From Prauserella cavernicola (GTDB taxonomy: Bacteria; Actinomycetota; Actinomycetes; Mycobacteriales; Pseudonocardiaceae): DNA of 64,000 nt. The notes beneath the pieces were generated by a model. That model worked only from the letters and a program-made list of their open reading frames with translations. It did no database searches and was not told the origin of the DNA. Of this stretch, positions 33,616-41,822 are shown one piece after another (the stretch's first letter is position 1; every line of letters starts with the position of its first letter). The DNA is taken from the NCBI RefSeq assembly GCF_016595675.1, contig NZ_JAENJH010000014.1:22018-86017 (forward strand), read 5' to 3'. Both the position numbers and the translations under genes were made by a program.

Positions 33616-34332
33616 ATGGCCCTCATCGGACGCGCGTTCCTCGCGATCTGGAACGACCTCGCCGACGGCACCCACGAGGCCTGGAGCCACTGGCACTCGG
33701 CCGAGCACATTCCCGAGCGCATCGCCACCCCCGGCTTCCGCCGGGCCCGGCGCTGGCTCGATCCCACCGACCCCGAGCACCCCTACTTCTGCCTCTACGA
33801 GATCGACGACCTCACCGTCCTCGACGGCGCCGAGTACCTCGCCCACCTCGACAGCCCGACCCGGTGGAGCGCACAGAACATGGGCTCGTTCCGGAACTAC
33901 CTGCGATCGATGTGCGTCCTGCGCAGCACCGCGGGGACCGGCACCGGCGGCCATCTGGCCACCGTGCGGCTCTACGGCGAGCCCGACCCCGCCGACATCG
34001 AGGCGGTCGTCGGCAAGGTGACCGGAGCCGCGGACGGCGCCGCGGGCCTCGTCGGGGCGCACACCGGCACCTACGACACGAGCAGACTCGGCAGGCAGAC
34101 CACCGAGAGCAGGTTGCGCGGGAACGCGGGCGCGGGCCAGGAGCCCTTCGCCGCCGTGGCCATGGTCGAGAGCCTCCGCCGCGAGGACGCCGTCGCCGCC
34201 GCCGACGCACTGGTGGCCGAGTTCGGCGCGATCGCGGGCGTGCGCTCCGCCGCGCGCTCCGTCTACACCCTCCACTTCGCACTCACCGACGCCGATCCGT
34301 CGTCCTCGGGCGGGAAGGAGCAGCACGCATGA
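33616..34332 (+). CDS. EthD-like/DUF4286-like protein
   Basis: 238 aa with two similar ferredoxin-like halves. The first half has WNDLADGTHEAWSHWHSAEHIPERI (blocks SHWHSAEHIPER) and FRRARRWLDP, the pattern of EthD/dimeric barrel proteins; the second half (from about residue 118) ends VYTLHFAL. AAAGGA precedes the ATG. It is 15 bp after the TPP enzyme gene and overlaps the next gene by 4 bp. The fold is common in small ring-opening or isomerising enzymes and in accessory proteins; function unknown. Confidence 0.7.
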   Translation: MALIGRAFLAIWNDLADGTHEAWSHWHSAEHIPERIATPGFRRARRWLDPTDPEHPYFCLYEIDDLTVLDGAEYLAHLDSPTRWSAQNMGSFRNYLRSMCVLRSTAGTGTGGHLATVRLYGEPDPADIEAVVGKVTGAADGAAGLVGAHTGTYDTSRLGRQTTESRLRGNAGAGQEPFAAVAMVESLRREDAVAAADALVAEFGAIAGVRSAARSVYTLHFALTDADPSSSGGKEQHA

Positions 34333-34745
34333 AGATCGCCGTGATCCAGGGACCGAACCTGGACCGGCTCGGGCGGCGCAAGCCCGAGCGCTACGGAACG
34401 CGGACCCTCGACGACGTCACCGCGGAGATCGACAAGGCCGCGGACGAGCTGGGCGTCGAGGCGGTGCACGTTCAGTCCAACCACGAGGGTGCGCTGATCG
34501 ACTGGTTCCGCACGGTGCAGGACGAGGTCGCTGGGGTGATCGTCAATCCGGCCGGGCTGACCACCTACGGCAAGTCCCTCTACGACACCCTCTCCGACGC
34601 CGACCTCCCGGTCGCGGTGGTGCACATGTCCGCGTACTTCAAGTACGACTCGGTGGATCTGTTCGCCGATCTCGCCGACGTCTACCTGTGCGGCCTGAAG
34701 TCCCATGGCTACGTCGTCGCTCTCCAGGAGCTGGTGAGCCGATGA
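34329..34745 (+). CDS. divergent type II 3-dehydroquinase-like protein
   Basis: 138 aa. The flavodoxin-like DHQase II fold is clear from GPNLDRLGRRKPERYG (catalytic Arg and Tyr kept), QSNHEGALIDW, and IVNPAGLTTYGKSLYD. The catalytic His is kept in VVHMSAYF. However the NPGAYTHTS-type loop has lost its His, the Glu two residues before the catalytic His is Val, and the HAREEFR arginine segment that binds the substrate carboxylate is absent. It overlaps the previous stop (ATGA). It probably dehydrates a substrate related to, but not, dehydroquinate, within this catabolic cluster. Confidence 0.75.
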   Translation: MKIAVIQGPNLDRLGRRKPERYGTRTLDDVTAEIDKAADELGVEAVHVQSNHEGALIDWFRTVQDEVAGVIVNPAGLTTYGKSLYDTLSDADLPVAVVHMSAYFKYDSVDLFADLADVYLCGLKSHGYVVALQELVSR

Positions 34746-34809
34746 GCGCGCTCGCCTGACCTCGACGGGGCCGGGTCACCTCGCGGGCCCGGCCCCGTGC
34801 GGCGCGTGG

Positions 34810-35922
34810 TCATCCCACGGGTACGCCCGGCAGCAGGGCCGCCGGGTCGAGCCCCACCTCCTCGAGCGTGGTGATCGCGCCCCCACGGGAGGCCGAGAGG
34901 TACGCCGCGTCGAGCGCGCCGATGGTGCGCAGGTTGTTCCGGCCGCTGTGCACCGGCTCGGTGCCCGTCTCGATCGCGTCGAGCAACCTGGCCAGACTGG
35001 TGCCGAAAGCGGGTGCGAAATGCCCGGTGTCACGGTAGTAGCGCGACACCGGGTCCGCTCCGCGGTAGCCGAGAGACCATCGAGCGTCCCCTCGGGCAGC
35101 GTGCCAGCGGGTGGCCTCGATGCTCGCGTGCTCGCCGTCGACGCGCAGCCGCGCCTCCGGCAGCCCGGCGGAGAGCCAGCTGGAGGTCATCGACGCCACC
35201 AGGTCGTCGGCGAAGAAGAGCTGGATCGCCGTGAACAGCTCACCCTGGTAACCGAGACTCGGGCTGCGGCGCAGCACAGCGCTGACGGCGACCGGGGGCC
35301 GGTCGGCGAGCCAGAGCACCCGATCAAGGATGTGCACGCCGAAGATCGCCAGTTCGAGGCGCTCGTCCCTGGCCCGCCAGTCCCCCTCGGGCAGCACGCG
35401 GTCCTGGAAGTTGCTGTGGTGCAGATAGCGCAGCGAGCCGAAGTCCGGGTCCGCGAGCGCCGCCTTGGTCGCCTCGATCTCGGGGAACCAGCGGAAGTTC
35501 TGGTTCACCGCGAGCGGAACGCCCTGACGCCGCGCGAGTTCGGTGTAGCCGAGCGCCTCGATCGCCGAGTTGCCGAAAGGCTTCTCGACCAGGATCGGCA
35601 GCCCTGCCTCCAACACGACGGGCACCACGTCGGGCCTGGCCGAGGGCGGGGTCACGTCGATGACGACGTCCACCTCGCCGCTCGCCACCAGGTCCGCGAC
35701 GGTGGCGAACCGGCTTGCGATCCCGTGCCGCTCGGCGAAGGCGGTCCGGACGCCCTCGTCCGGGTCGCACACGGCGGTGATCACCGCTCTGGCGGCCCGC
35801 GCCGGCCGGGCCGGGGTGGCCGCCTCGCCGGGATGCCCTGGATCCGCACCCAGCACCTCCCGGATCCCCGCGACGTGCCAGTGCGCGATCCGTCCCGTGC
35901 CGACCAGGCCGATGCGATGCAT
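34810..35922 (-). CDS. Gfo/Idh/MocA-family NAD(P)-dependent oxidoreductase
   Basis: 370 aa. IGLVGTGRIAHWHVAGI at residue 4 is the Rossmann motif, VDVVIDVTPPSARPDVV and ILVEKPFGNS (the EKP motif with the catalytic Lys) follow near residue 125, and QNFRWFPEI near 158 begins the C-terminal domain. FGVHILDRVLW supplies the usual His. The ATG at 35922 follows AGGTGG. The family oxidises hydroxyls of sugars and cyclitols, in line with a polyol or cyclitol substrate for the cluster. Divergent from the MFS gene. Confidence 0.88.
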   Translation of the reverse strand: MHRIGLVGTGRIAHWHVAGIREVLGADPGHPGEAATPARPARAARAVITAVCDPDEGVRTAFAERHGIASRFATVADLVASGEVDVVIDVTPPSARPDVVPVVLEAGLPILVEKPFGNSAIEALGYTELARRQGVPLAVNQNFRWFPEIEATKAALADPDFGSLRYLHHSNFQDRVLPEGDWRARDERLELAIFGVHILDRVLWLADRPPVAVSAVLRRSPSLGYQGELFTAIQLFFADDLVASMTSSWLSAGLPEARLRVDGEHASIEATRWHAARGDARWSLGYRGADPVSRYYRDTGHFAPAFGTSLARLLDAIETGTEPVHSGRNNLRTIGALDAAYLSASRGGAITTLEEVGLDPAALLPGVPVG

Positions 35923-35938
35923 CGCCCACCACCTTTCG

Positions 35939-35946
35939 TTGCGCAA
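35939..35946. promoter_or_regulatory. TTGCGCAA palindrome in divergent gap
   Basis: An 8-bp palindrome of the form often recognised by LacI-type repressors lies 17 bp before the Gfo/Idh/MocA start, within the 125-bp gap shared with the MFS gene. No LacI repressor is encoded nearby (the LacI-like protein at 37400 lacks an HTH), so its use is uncertain. Confidence 0.25.
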
Positions 35947-36047
35947 TAACCAATCCCTTGCCTGTCGCGAAACCCTATGCAACCGTGGCACCGGCGGTCA
36001 ACGTCCTCGACCGCCGCGGCCGCGAGGCCCGACCCAAAGGAGCGTCG

Positions 36048-37403
36048 ATGCGCACATCCGAAGTGGACATATCCCCGCTGCAGTCGGGGGCGGCCAAGAT
36101 GTTCCGCCGTGTCGTTCCGCTCACGACCGCCGCGTTCGTCATCGCCTACATCGACCGCGTCAACGTCGGCTATGCCAGGGAAGCCCTCGAGGCCGATCTC
36201 GGGATCGGCGCTGCCGCCTACGGCATCGGCGCGGGGATCTTCTTCATCGCCTACGCGCTGTTCGAAGTGCCCAGCAATCTGCTGATGCGCAGGGTCGGTG
36301 CCAAGGCATGGTTGACCCGGATCATGGTCAGCTGGGGCGTGGTCAGCGTCGCGATGGCGCTGGTGCAGGGTGAGGTCTCGTTCTTCGTGCTGCGCTTCCT
36401 GCTGGGTGTTGCCGAAGCGGGCTTCGTTCCCGGCGTCTACCTGCTGTTGAGCCAGGTACTGCCGAACAGCCACCGGGGCCGCGCCGTGTCGATCTTCCTC
36501 ATGGGCTCCGCGTTCGCGACGATCATCGCGGGCCCCTTCTCCGGTCTTCTGCTCGGCATGGACGGGTTCGCCGGGGTCACCGGCTGGCAATGGATGTTCG
36601 CCATCCAGGGCGGGATGGCACTGGTGTTCGCCCCGCTGATGTACCGGTTGACCATGAACTCCGTGCAGGAGGTCCCCTGGCTCAGCGCGGCCGAGAAGTC
36701 CGCGCTCGCCGAGGAACTGCGCCAGGAGCAGGCCGAACGCGACCGGGGACACGGCCCAGCCAAGCCTTCGGTCTGGTCCCTGCTGATGAAGCCGAGCGTG
36801 GTGCTCCTGGCCTGGCTCTACTTCAGCGGTGTCACGCTGATCTACGCCACGACCTTCTGGCTGCCGACGATCGTGCACGGCTTCGGCGGGCTCTCGGACA
36901 TCGAGGTCGGACTGATCTCCTCCATCCCGTGGGTGGTCGCCATGGGCGGCATGTGGTTGTTCGGCCGTTCCTCCGACCGCGTCACGGACCGGCGTCCCCT
37001 CATCTCTGCGTGCTTCGTCCTCGCCTCCATCGGGATGTACGTGTCGACTCTGGGCAATCCGGTGTTGCAGATGGCCGCGCTGTCACTGGCCGCGATCGGC
37101 TTCAAGAGCGTCAACGCCATCACCGTCGCGATCTCCCAGCGGCTGCTCGACGTCCGGATCGCAGCGGCGGGCCTGGCCCTTATCACGGCGATGGGCAATG
37201 TCGGCGGCTTCGTCGCCCCGACACTGTTCGGCTTCGTCGAAGACGCCACGGGCACGGTCACGGCAGGGATCTACACATTCGCCGCGACGTCGGTGCTCGC
37301 CGCACTGAGCGCGTTCCTGCTGCCCAGGGTCACCCGCCGCGACCCCGCCGCTGCGGCCCGGCCGGCGGGCGACGCGGCAGGGCAGGCAGGCTCGGTCCGG
37401 TGA
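36048..37403 (+). CDS. MFS transporter, anion:cation symporter (phthalate/hexuronate permease) type
   Basis: 451 aa, twelve predicted spans. AYIDRVNVGYARE near residue 32 is the D-R-x-N motif of ACS-family transporters (GudP, ExuT, phthalate and quinate-type permeases), followed by LFEVPSNLLMRRVGAKAWLTRIM and FLLGVAEAGFVPGVYLLLSQ. The ATG follows AAAGGAG. ACS transporters carry organic anions, so the cluster substrate may be an acidic sugar, cyclitol carboxylate or similar compound. It overlaps the next gene by 4 bp (GTGA). Confidence 0.9.
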   Translation: MRTSEVDISPLQSGAAKMFRRVVPLTTAAFVIAYIDRVNVGYAREALEADLGIGAAAYGIGAGIFFIAYALFEVPSNLLMRRVGAKAWLTRIMVSWGVVSVAMALVQGEVSFFVLRFLLGVAEAGFVPGVYLLLSQVLPNSHRGRAVSIFLMGSAFATIIAGPFSGLLLGMDGFAGVTGWQWMFAIQGGMALVFAPLMYRLTMNSVQEVPWLSAAEKSALAEELRQEQAERDRGHGPAKPSVWSLLMKPSVVLLAWLYFSGVTLIYATTFWLPTIVHGFGGLSDIEVGLISSIPWVVAMGGMWLFGRSSDRVTDRRPLISACFVLASIGMYVSTLGNPVLQMAALSLAAIGFKSVNAITVAISQRLLDVRIAAAGLALITAMGNVGGFVAPTLFGFVEDATGTVTAGIYTFAATSVLAALSAFLLPRVTRRDPAAAARPAGDAAGQAGSVR

Positions 37404-38371
37404 ACCGGGGTCGGACGCCGACCGTCGCGCTCGTCGGCAAGAACGACGTGAACCCCGCCTTCCGTGGCGCCGTCGCTGCGGCCGAGCGCACCGCCCGGCG
37501 ACTCGGCGTCCGGCTCACCCCGGCTGTGCCCCGCACTCCCGACGACGTCGACGAACAGCTGGCGTTGCTGCGGAACCTGGTGGCGGAGCCGCCCTCGGCC
37601 GTGCTGCTCGTCCCGGCGCACACCCGCCGCCTCGAGCCCGCCTTGGCCGCGCTCGCCGAGGCGGGGGTGCCGACGGCGCTGGCCGTCGGCCGCACGACAC
37701 CGCAGCGGGCGGTGCTCACTGTCGGCTCGGACGACCGGGCGATGAGCCGCGACCTCGCACAGGCCTTCTGCACGGCGCTCGGCGGACGTGGGCGGATCGG
37801 CATCCTCGATGGAAACGCGTTGAGCGCCAAGGCTCGGCCCCGCGCGAACGGATTTCACGACACCCTAGCCGAGTACCCGGACGTCCGGGTGGTGTCGCGT
37901 GGCGACGGCGCTTTCCTGCGTGCTCCCGCCCGCAGCCTCACGGCCCGCTCGCTCGATGCCGTCCCGGACCTCGACGGGAATCTGGCGGCGAACGACTTCA
38001 TGGCCATGGGCGTGCTCGACGCACTGTCCACCCGGGAGCACGCCCTCACCGTCGCCGGAATCAACGCGACACCCGCGGGAGTCGCCGCGGTGCGGGCCGG
38101 TCACCTGGTCGCGACGGCGGCCTTCGACGCCCCCGGCATGGTGGCGGCGGCGCTGGAGGGCCTCGTCCGGCACCTCGGCGGCGAGCCGGTTCCATCGGAG
38201 GTCGTCCCGCCCACTTGTACCGTGACCAGAGCCAACGCCGCGCGATGGTCCGCAGGCTACGAGAACCGAGTACTCCCCGGCTGGGCGACGATCCTGGCCC
38301 ACGCGACCGCACCCGCCATGTCGTCGGCCACCGATAACCGCACTCGCCGCACCGGCGACCGATCCTCGTGA
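37400..38371 (+). CDS. periplasmic-binding-protein-like (RbsB/LacI sugar-binding) protein without signal or HTH
   Basis: 323 aa. TVALVGKNDVNPAFRGAVAAAERTARRLG at the N-terminus is the opening strand and helix of type I sugar-binding proteins, LLVPAHTRRLEPALAALAEAGVPT follows, and ANDFMAMGVLDAL near residue 195 matches the hinge-proximal N-D-x-x-A-x-G motif. There is no signal peptide, no lipobox and no helix-turn-helix, and no ABC transporter is nearby. The GTG overlaps the MFS stop. It may sense or carry the substrate in the cytosol. Confidence 0.78.
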   Translation: MNRGRTPTVALVGKNDVNPAFRGAVAAAERTARRLGVRLTPAVPRTPDDVDEQLALLRNLVAEPPSAVLLVPAHTRRLEPALAALAEAGVPTALAVGRTTPQRAVLTVGSDDRAMSRDLAQAFCTALGGRGRIGILDGNALSAKARPRANGFHDTLAEYPDVRVVSRGDGAFLRAPARSLTARSLDAVPDLDGNLAANDFMAMGVLDALSTREHALTVAGINATPAGVAAVRAGHLVATAAFDAPGMVAAALEGLVRHLGGEPVPSEVVPPTCTVTRANAARWSAGYENRVLPGWATILAHATAPAMSSATDNRTRRTGDRSS

Positions 38372-38379
38372 GGACATTC

Positions 38380-39333
38380 ATGACCTTCCTCGGCTCCACC
38401 CGACTCGACGCACTGCCGCTGGCGCTCGGTGGCAACACGTTCGGCTGGACCAGCGACGAACCGACCTCCTTCGCCGTGCTCGATGCCTTCCTCGACGCCG
38501 GCGGCACCCTGGTCGACACCGCCGACGGGTACTCCCACTGGGTGCCCGGCAACGAGGGTGGAGAGTCGGAGACCGTCATCGGCGCGTGGTTCAGTACCCG
38601 AGGGCGTCGCGACGACGTTCTGCTCGCGACCAAGGTGAGCAGCCACCCCGCCTACCGGGGGCTCTCCGCCGCGAACGTCGTCGCCGCCGCCGACGCGTCG
38701 CTGCGACGGCTGCGCACGGACCACATCGACCTCTACTACGCCCACTTCGACGACTCCGAGACTCCACTGGAGGAGACGGTCGCCGCCTTCGCCGCGCTCG
38801 TCGACCAGGGCAAGGTCCGCCAGGTCGGGCTCTCTAACTACTCCCCCGAGCGGATCGACAAGTGGATCTCCGTCGCGGGCGGGCTCGGCGTCGCCGCCCC
38901 GGTGGCCCTGCAACCGCACTACAACCTGTTGCACCGGGCGGAGTACGAGTCCGGCTACGCCCCGCTCGCCGAGAAGCACCAGCTTGCGGTGTTCCCCTAC
39001 TTCGGGCTGGCCGCGGGGCTGCTCACCGGCAAGTACGCGGATCGCGACGCGATCGCGGACGCCGATCGCGAACGTCAGGTCACGCGCTACCTCCGGGCCG
39101 GCACCTTCGACGTCGTCGGCGAGCTGGTGGCGGTCGCCGAGCAGGTCGGCGCCGAGCCCGCCGCGGTCGCACTGGCCTGGCTGCGGTCCCGTCCCGGTGT
39201 CGCCGCCCCGCTGGCCAGCGCCCGCGTCGTGGAGCAACTCGGCGCCCTGCTCACCTCCGCGACCTTGAACCTGCCCGCAGAGGCACTCGAGCGGCTGGAC
39301 CGCGCGAGCACGCCCGTGACCGAGACTCTCTGA
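38380..39333 (+). CDS. aldo/keto reductase
   Basis: 317 aa. LGGNTFGWTSDE near the start, the catalytic Asp/Tyr in VDTADGYSHWVPG, Lys in LLATKVSSHP, and the SLRRLRTDHIDLYYAH motif identify the YajO/IolS-like AKR branch. VGLSNYSPERI and the late cofactor segment are present. GAGGA lies 5 bp before the ATG at 38380; a GTG at 38368 overlapping the previous stop is an alternative. Last gene of the second cluster; it may reduce or oxidise a carbonyl intermediate, as IolS-type enzymes do in cyclitol pathways. Confidence 0.88.
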   Translation: MTFLGSTRLDALPLALGGNTFGWTSDEPTSFAVLDAFLDAGGTLVDTADGYSHWVPGNEGGESETVIGAWFSTRGRRDDVLLATKVSSHPAYRGLSAANVVAAADASLRRLRTDHIDLYYAHFDDSETPLEETVAAFAALVDQGKVRQVGLSNYSPERIDKWISVAGGLGVAAPVALQPHYNLLHRAEYESGYAPLAEKHQLAVFPYFGLAAGLLTGKYADRDAIADADRERQVTRYLRAGTFDVVGELVAVAEQVGAEPAAVALAWLRSRPGVAAPLASARVVEQLGALLTSATLNLPAEALERLDRASTPVTETL

Positions 39334-39338
39334 GCCCG

Positions 39339-39560
39339 GAGAAGGTCTGGTCCGAGTCGGGTGCAGGCTCTCGATCGCGGCGAAGTCGTGCCCGGTAAGG
39401 ACGAAGTCGACAACGTCGAAGTTCCTTCATCCGTTCCGGGTGGTTCGACTTCGGGAACACGACGTTGCCGAGCTGGAGGTGTCACCAGAGCACGAGCTAC
39501 GCGGTGGACTTGCCGTGTCGATCGGCCAGTGTGGACAGTTCCAGCGGCCGAGGAGTCCTT
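39339..39560 (-). pseudogene. C-terminal remnant of an aldo/keto reductase
   Basis: On the minus strand RPLELSTLADRHGKSTA is followed by an in-frame TAG, then LVLW, TGA, then HLQLGNVVFPKSNHPERMKE, and after a frameshift NFDVVDFVLTGHDFAAIESL. Together these equal the last third of a DKG-reductase-type AKR (the PKS-x2-PER cofactor site is intact), broken by two stops and a shift. The N-terminal part is missing. It belongs to a different AKR branch from the intact gene that ends at 39333. Confidence 0.7.
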
Positions 39561-39967
39561 TGACCTGAGCAATCGGGCTCCGCACCTGCGTCACGACGCC
39601 CTGGCGCTGGTGGTGTTCGCGCGGCTCGCGCTGGATCGGCGGCAGATGAGCACCGCAGACGTGGTCCGGTCGCCTGGCGGGGCCAACCTCGTACCCGCGG
39701 GTCGACGCCAGCGATGCGCGGCGGTGGCGACGCCCATCTCACGCGGCGCGCAGCGACCGGAAATGTGGCGTCGCAGTCATGCCGGTGGCACCTGCTGGCG
39801 ACCCCTTGTTCACGCCTTCGACTCCTACGTGTGTCTCGACGATGACCGGCGCGAGCGCGGGAATCGGAATCCGCCCGGTGCGGATCCCACGCGAAACCAG
39901 GCCATGGCGCGTTCGATGATCCAGCGGGCCGACTTCCTCCCCTGCCAGGACGCCTGGCATACCAGTA
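39561..39967. other. stretch without a recognisable gene
   Basis: About 400 bp between the AKR remnant and the ArsR promoter. Several frames are open on both strands but none looks like a complete protein. On the minus strand near 39900-39950 a short RWIIERAMAWF piece recalls the end of IS5-type transposases; the match is too short to be firm. Confidence 0.4.
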
Positions 39968-39997
39968 TTGACTTATATAAGTAGTGACGGGTACAAT
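39968..39997 (+). promoter_or_regulatory. ArsR promoter with operator palindrome between -35 and -10
   Basis: TTGACT (39968-39973) and TACAAT (39992-39997) with an 18-bp spacer form a near-consensus promoter. The 12-bp perfect palindrome ACTTATATAAGT at 39971-39982 overlaps the -35 box and spacer. The expected start of transcription, about 40004, coincides with the GTG codons at 40000/40006, so the transcript is probably leaderless and translation would begin at GTG 40006. Confidence 0.75.
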
Positions 39998-39999
39998 CC

Positions 40000-40362
40000 G
40001 TGTTCGTGCACGCGTTCGACATCCTCGGCGACCCTCGACGCCGGCGCATTCTGGAGCTGCTCGCCGACGGTGAGCAGACCTCTGGCGCGATCACGGACGT
40101 GATCCGGGCCGAATTCGGGCTCTCCCAGCCGGCCGTCTCACAGCATCTGCGCGTGCTGCGTGACAGCGGGTTCGCGTCGGTGCGGACTGAAGGCGCTCGC
40201 CGGTTCTACACCGTCGAACCCGAGCCGCTGACCGAGGTCGACGCATGGCTGGACCGGTTTCGCCGGTTCTGGGAACAACGCCTCGACGCCCTGGAAACCG
40301 AGCTGGCCAGGGGCAGGCGTGCAGCTCGGACCCAGGCCGATCCATCAGCTAAGGGAACATGA
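40000..40362 (+). CDS. ArsR-family (SdpR-like) regulator
   Basis: 120 aa from GTG 40000, or 118 aa from GTG 40006, which suits the leaderless promoter. FDILGDPRRRRILELLADGEQTSGAI and LSQPAVSQHLRVLRDSGFASVRTEGARRFYTVEPE (recognition helix QPAVSQHLRVL) are the standard wHTH. No metal-binding Cys pairs. The stop overlaps the start region of an SRPBCC gene; ArsR-SRPBCC pairs are common in actinobacteria. It probably represses its own promoter through ACTTATATAAGT. Confidence 0.9.
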   Translation: MFVHAFDILGDPRRRRILELLADGEQTSGAITDVIRAEFGLSQPAVSQHLRVLRDSGFASVRTEGARRFYTVEPEPLTEVDAWLDRFRRFWEQRLDALETELARGRRAARTQADPSAKGT

Positions 40363-40363
40363 C

Positions 40364-41008
40364 ATGAAAGACGTATTGGATGAACTGGCCGCCGCGCGCC
40401 GGGCGATGGGCACAGGCAGTGTGCCCGCCGGAGACGCGTACACCATCGAGCTGCGGCGTCGATACGACGCGCAGATCGACGACGTCTGGGACGCCCTGAC
40501 CAGCCCCGAGCGGCTGCATCGCTGGTTGAAACCGGTCACCGGGGACCTGCGGCTTGGCGGGAAGTTCGAGCTGGACGGTGGTGAGCACGGCGAGATCCTC
40601 CGGTGCGAGCCGCCGCGTCTACTGAAGGTGTCCTGGCTCTACGGGCCGGACGCCGACGCTTGGCCCGGCACGAGCGAGGTGGAAGTGCGCCTGGTCCCGG
40701 GCCCGACCGGCGACACCGAATTCGCGCTGATCCACGCAGCGATCGTCGATGAGCCCCTCTTCCCGACCTACGGCCCCGGTGCCGGCGGCGTTGGCTGGGA
40801 CCTGGCTCTCCTCACCTTGGCCCAGCTGTTGGCCGGTGGCGAGACCGCCGACCACGAGGTGGTCGAGAAGTCGCCCGAAGGGCGCGAGTTCATCCGACGC
40901 AGCGCCGCGGCCTGGGGCGAGGCTCACCTGGCCGCCGGTGGCGAACCGGAGCACGTCGCGGCCGCGGTCGAGGCCACCACCAAGTTCTACGCACCTGACC
41001 CGACCTGA
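40364..41008 (+). CDS. SRPBCC/AHSA1-domain protein
   Basis: 214 aa. RRRYDAQIDDVWDALTSPERLHRWLKPVTGDLRLGGKF is the AHSA1/CalC-type start (blocks VWDALTSPERL, RWLKPV). A 50-residue C-terminal helical tail continues beyond the domain. AAGGGA precedes the ATG at 40364, which lies 1 bp after the ArsR stop. Co-transcribed with the ArsR gene; function of such pairs is not established. Confidence 0.85.
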   Translation: MKDVLDELAAARRAMGTGSVPAGDAYTIELRRRYDAQIDDVWDALTSPERLHRWLKPVTGDLRLGGKFELDGGEHGEILRCEPPRLLKVSWLYGPDADAWPGTSEVEVRLVPGPTGDTEFALIHAAIVDEPLFPTYGPGAGGVGWDLALLTLAQLLAGGETADHEVVEKSPEGREFIRRSAAAWGEAHLAAGGEPEHVAAAVEATTKFYAPDPT

Positions 41009-41116
41009 CTTCCCCGATGCGCTGGGCTGACCGGCGTTCCTGGGGCCTGCTGTACCGCCGAGGAGCAAGCCGATCAGCACAACAGCATCTTCCCCTGCAC
41101 AGAAGGAATTAGCGCC

Positions 41117-41608
41117 ATGAAGTACACCAACTCGATCGAGATCGCCCTGCCGCGAGAGAAGGTGGCGCAGCTGCTCGCCGACCCGGCACACCTACCGATG
41201 TGGCTGCGAGGGATGGTGCTGCACGAGCCCGTGAATGGGAAACACGGGCAGGTCGGCACCAAGTCGCGGGTCGTGTTGCAGTCGGGGAAGCGGAAGATCG
41301 AGTGCACCGAAACGATCACGCGCCGGGATCCGGCAGACCTGCACGGAATCCCCAAAGAGATCGTCGTTCACTTCGACAGAGAGACTGTCGGCGCGGGCAT
41401 GTCGAGCGTCGTGCGGGATCGGCTGACCGAAGCCAGTCCAGAGACGACGCTCTGGGAGAGCGAGAGCGAATTTCAGTTCAGTGGTCTGCTGATGCGGCTG
41501 ATGGGCCGTCTCATGCCCAGCGCCTTCCACAAGCAGTCGCAACAGCACATGCAGGATTTCAAGGCGTTCGCCGAACAGGGGAAGGATGTCCGCGAAGGAA
41601 AAGGCTGA
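41117..41608 (+). CDS. SRPBCC-family protein
   Basis: 163 aa. KYTNSIEIALPREKVAQLLADPAHLPMW begins a polyketide-cyclase-like helix-grip domain; the C-terminal QHMQDFKAFAEQG helix closes it. AGAAGGAAT lies before the ATG. It is 108 bp after the previous SRPBCC gene and may belong to the same transcript. Confidence 0.82.
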   Translation: MKYTNSIEIALPREKVAQLLADPAHLPMWLRGMVLHEPVNGKHGQVGTKSRVVLQSGKRKIECTETITRRDPADLHGIPKEIVVHFDRETVGAGMSSVVRDRLTEASPETTLWESESEFQFSGLLMRLMGRLMPSAFHKQSQQHMQDFKAFAEQGKDVREGKG

Positions 41609-41822
41609 CCTGCCGCGACTCTGATTCCCGCTGTGGAATGGCGCTACGTCGTTTTAGCCGGGCGGGGACAGCGATGGCGGCTTCTCGGCGATCGAGGACG
41701 ATGCCGCTCAACCAGCAGTCGAATCCTCTGATGCTGGCGCCGCCGACGGTGGATGTGTGTCGCGGTCGCCGATCGCCACCGAGCGGCCGGCGAGACCCGT
41801 TGGCGCGTCCCGCCGGAGCTCG

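Noticed and set aside
31738..34326. 862-codon minus-strand frame opposite the TPP enzyme gene
   Set aside because: Antisense of a strongly conserved TPP enzyme; His/Gly/Arg-rich and without domain.
34329..34745. Housekeeping aroQ of the shikimate pathway
   Set aside because: The fold fits, but substrate-binding residues are missing and no other shikimate gene is near, so I call it dehydroquinase-like only.
39825..40094. Possible IS5-type transposase end on the minus strand
   Set aside because: Only about 11 residues are reminiscent of the family, and the frame overlaps the ArsR gene.
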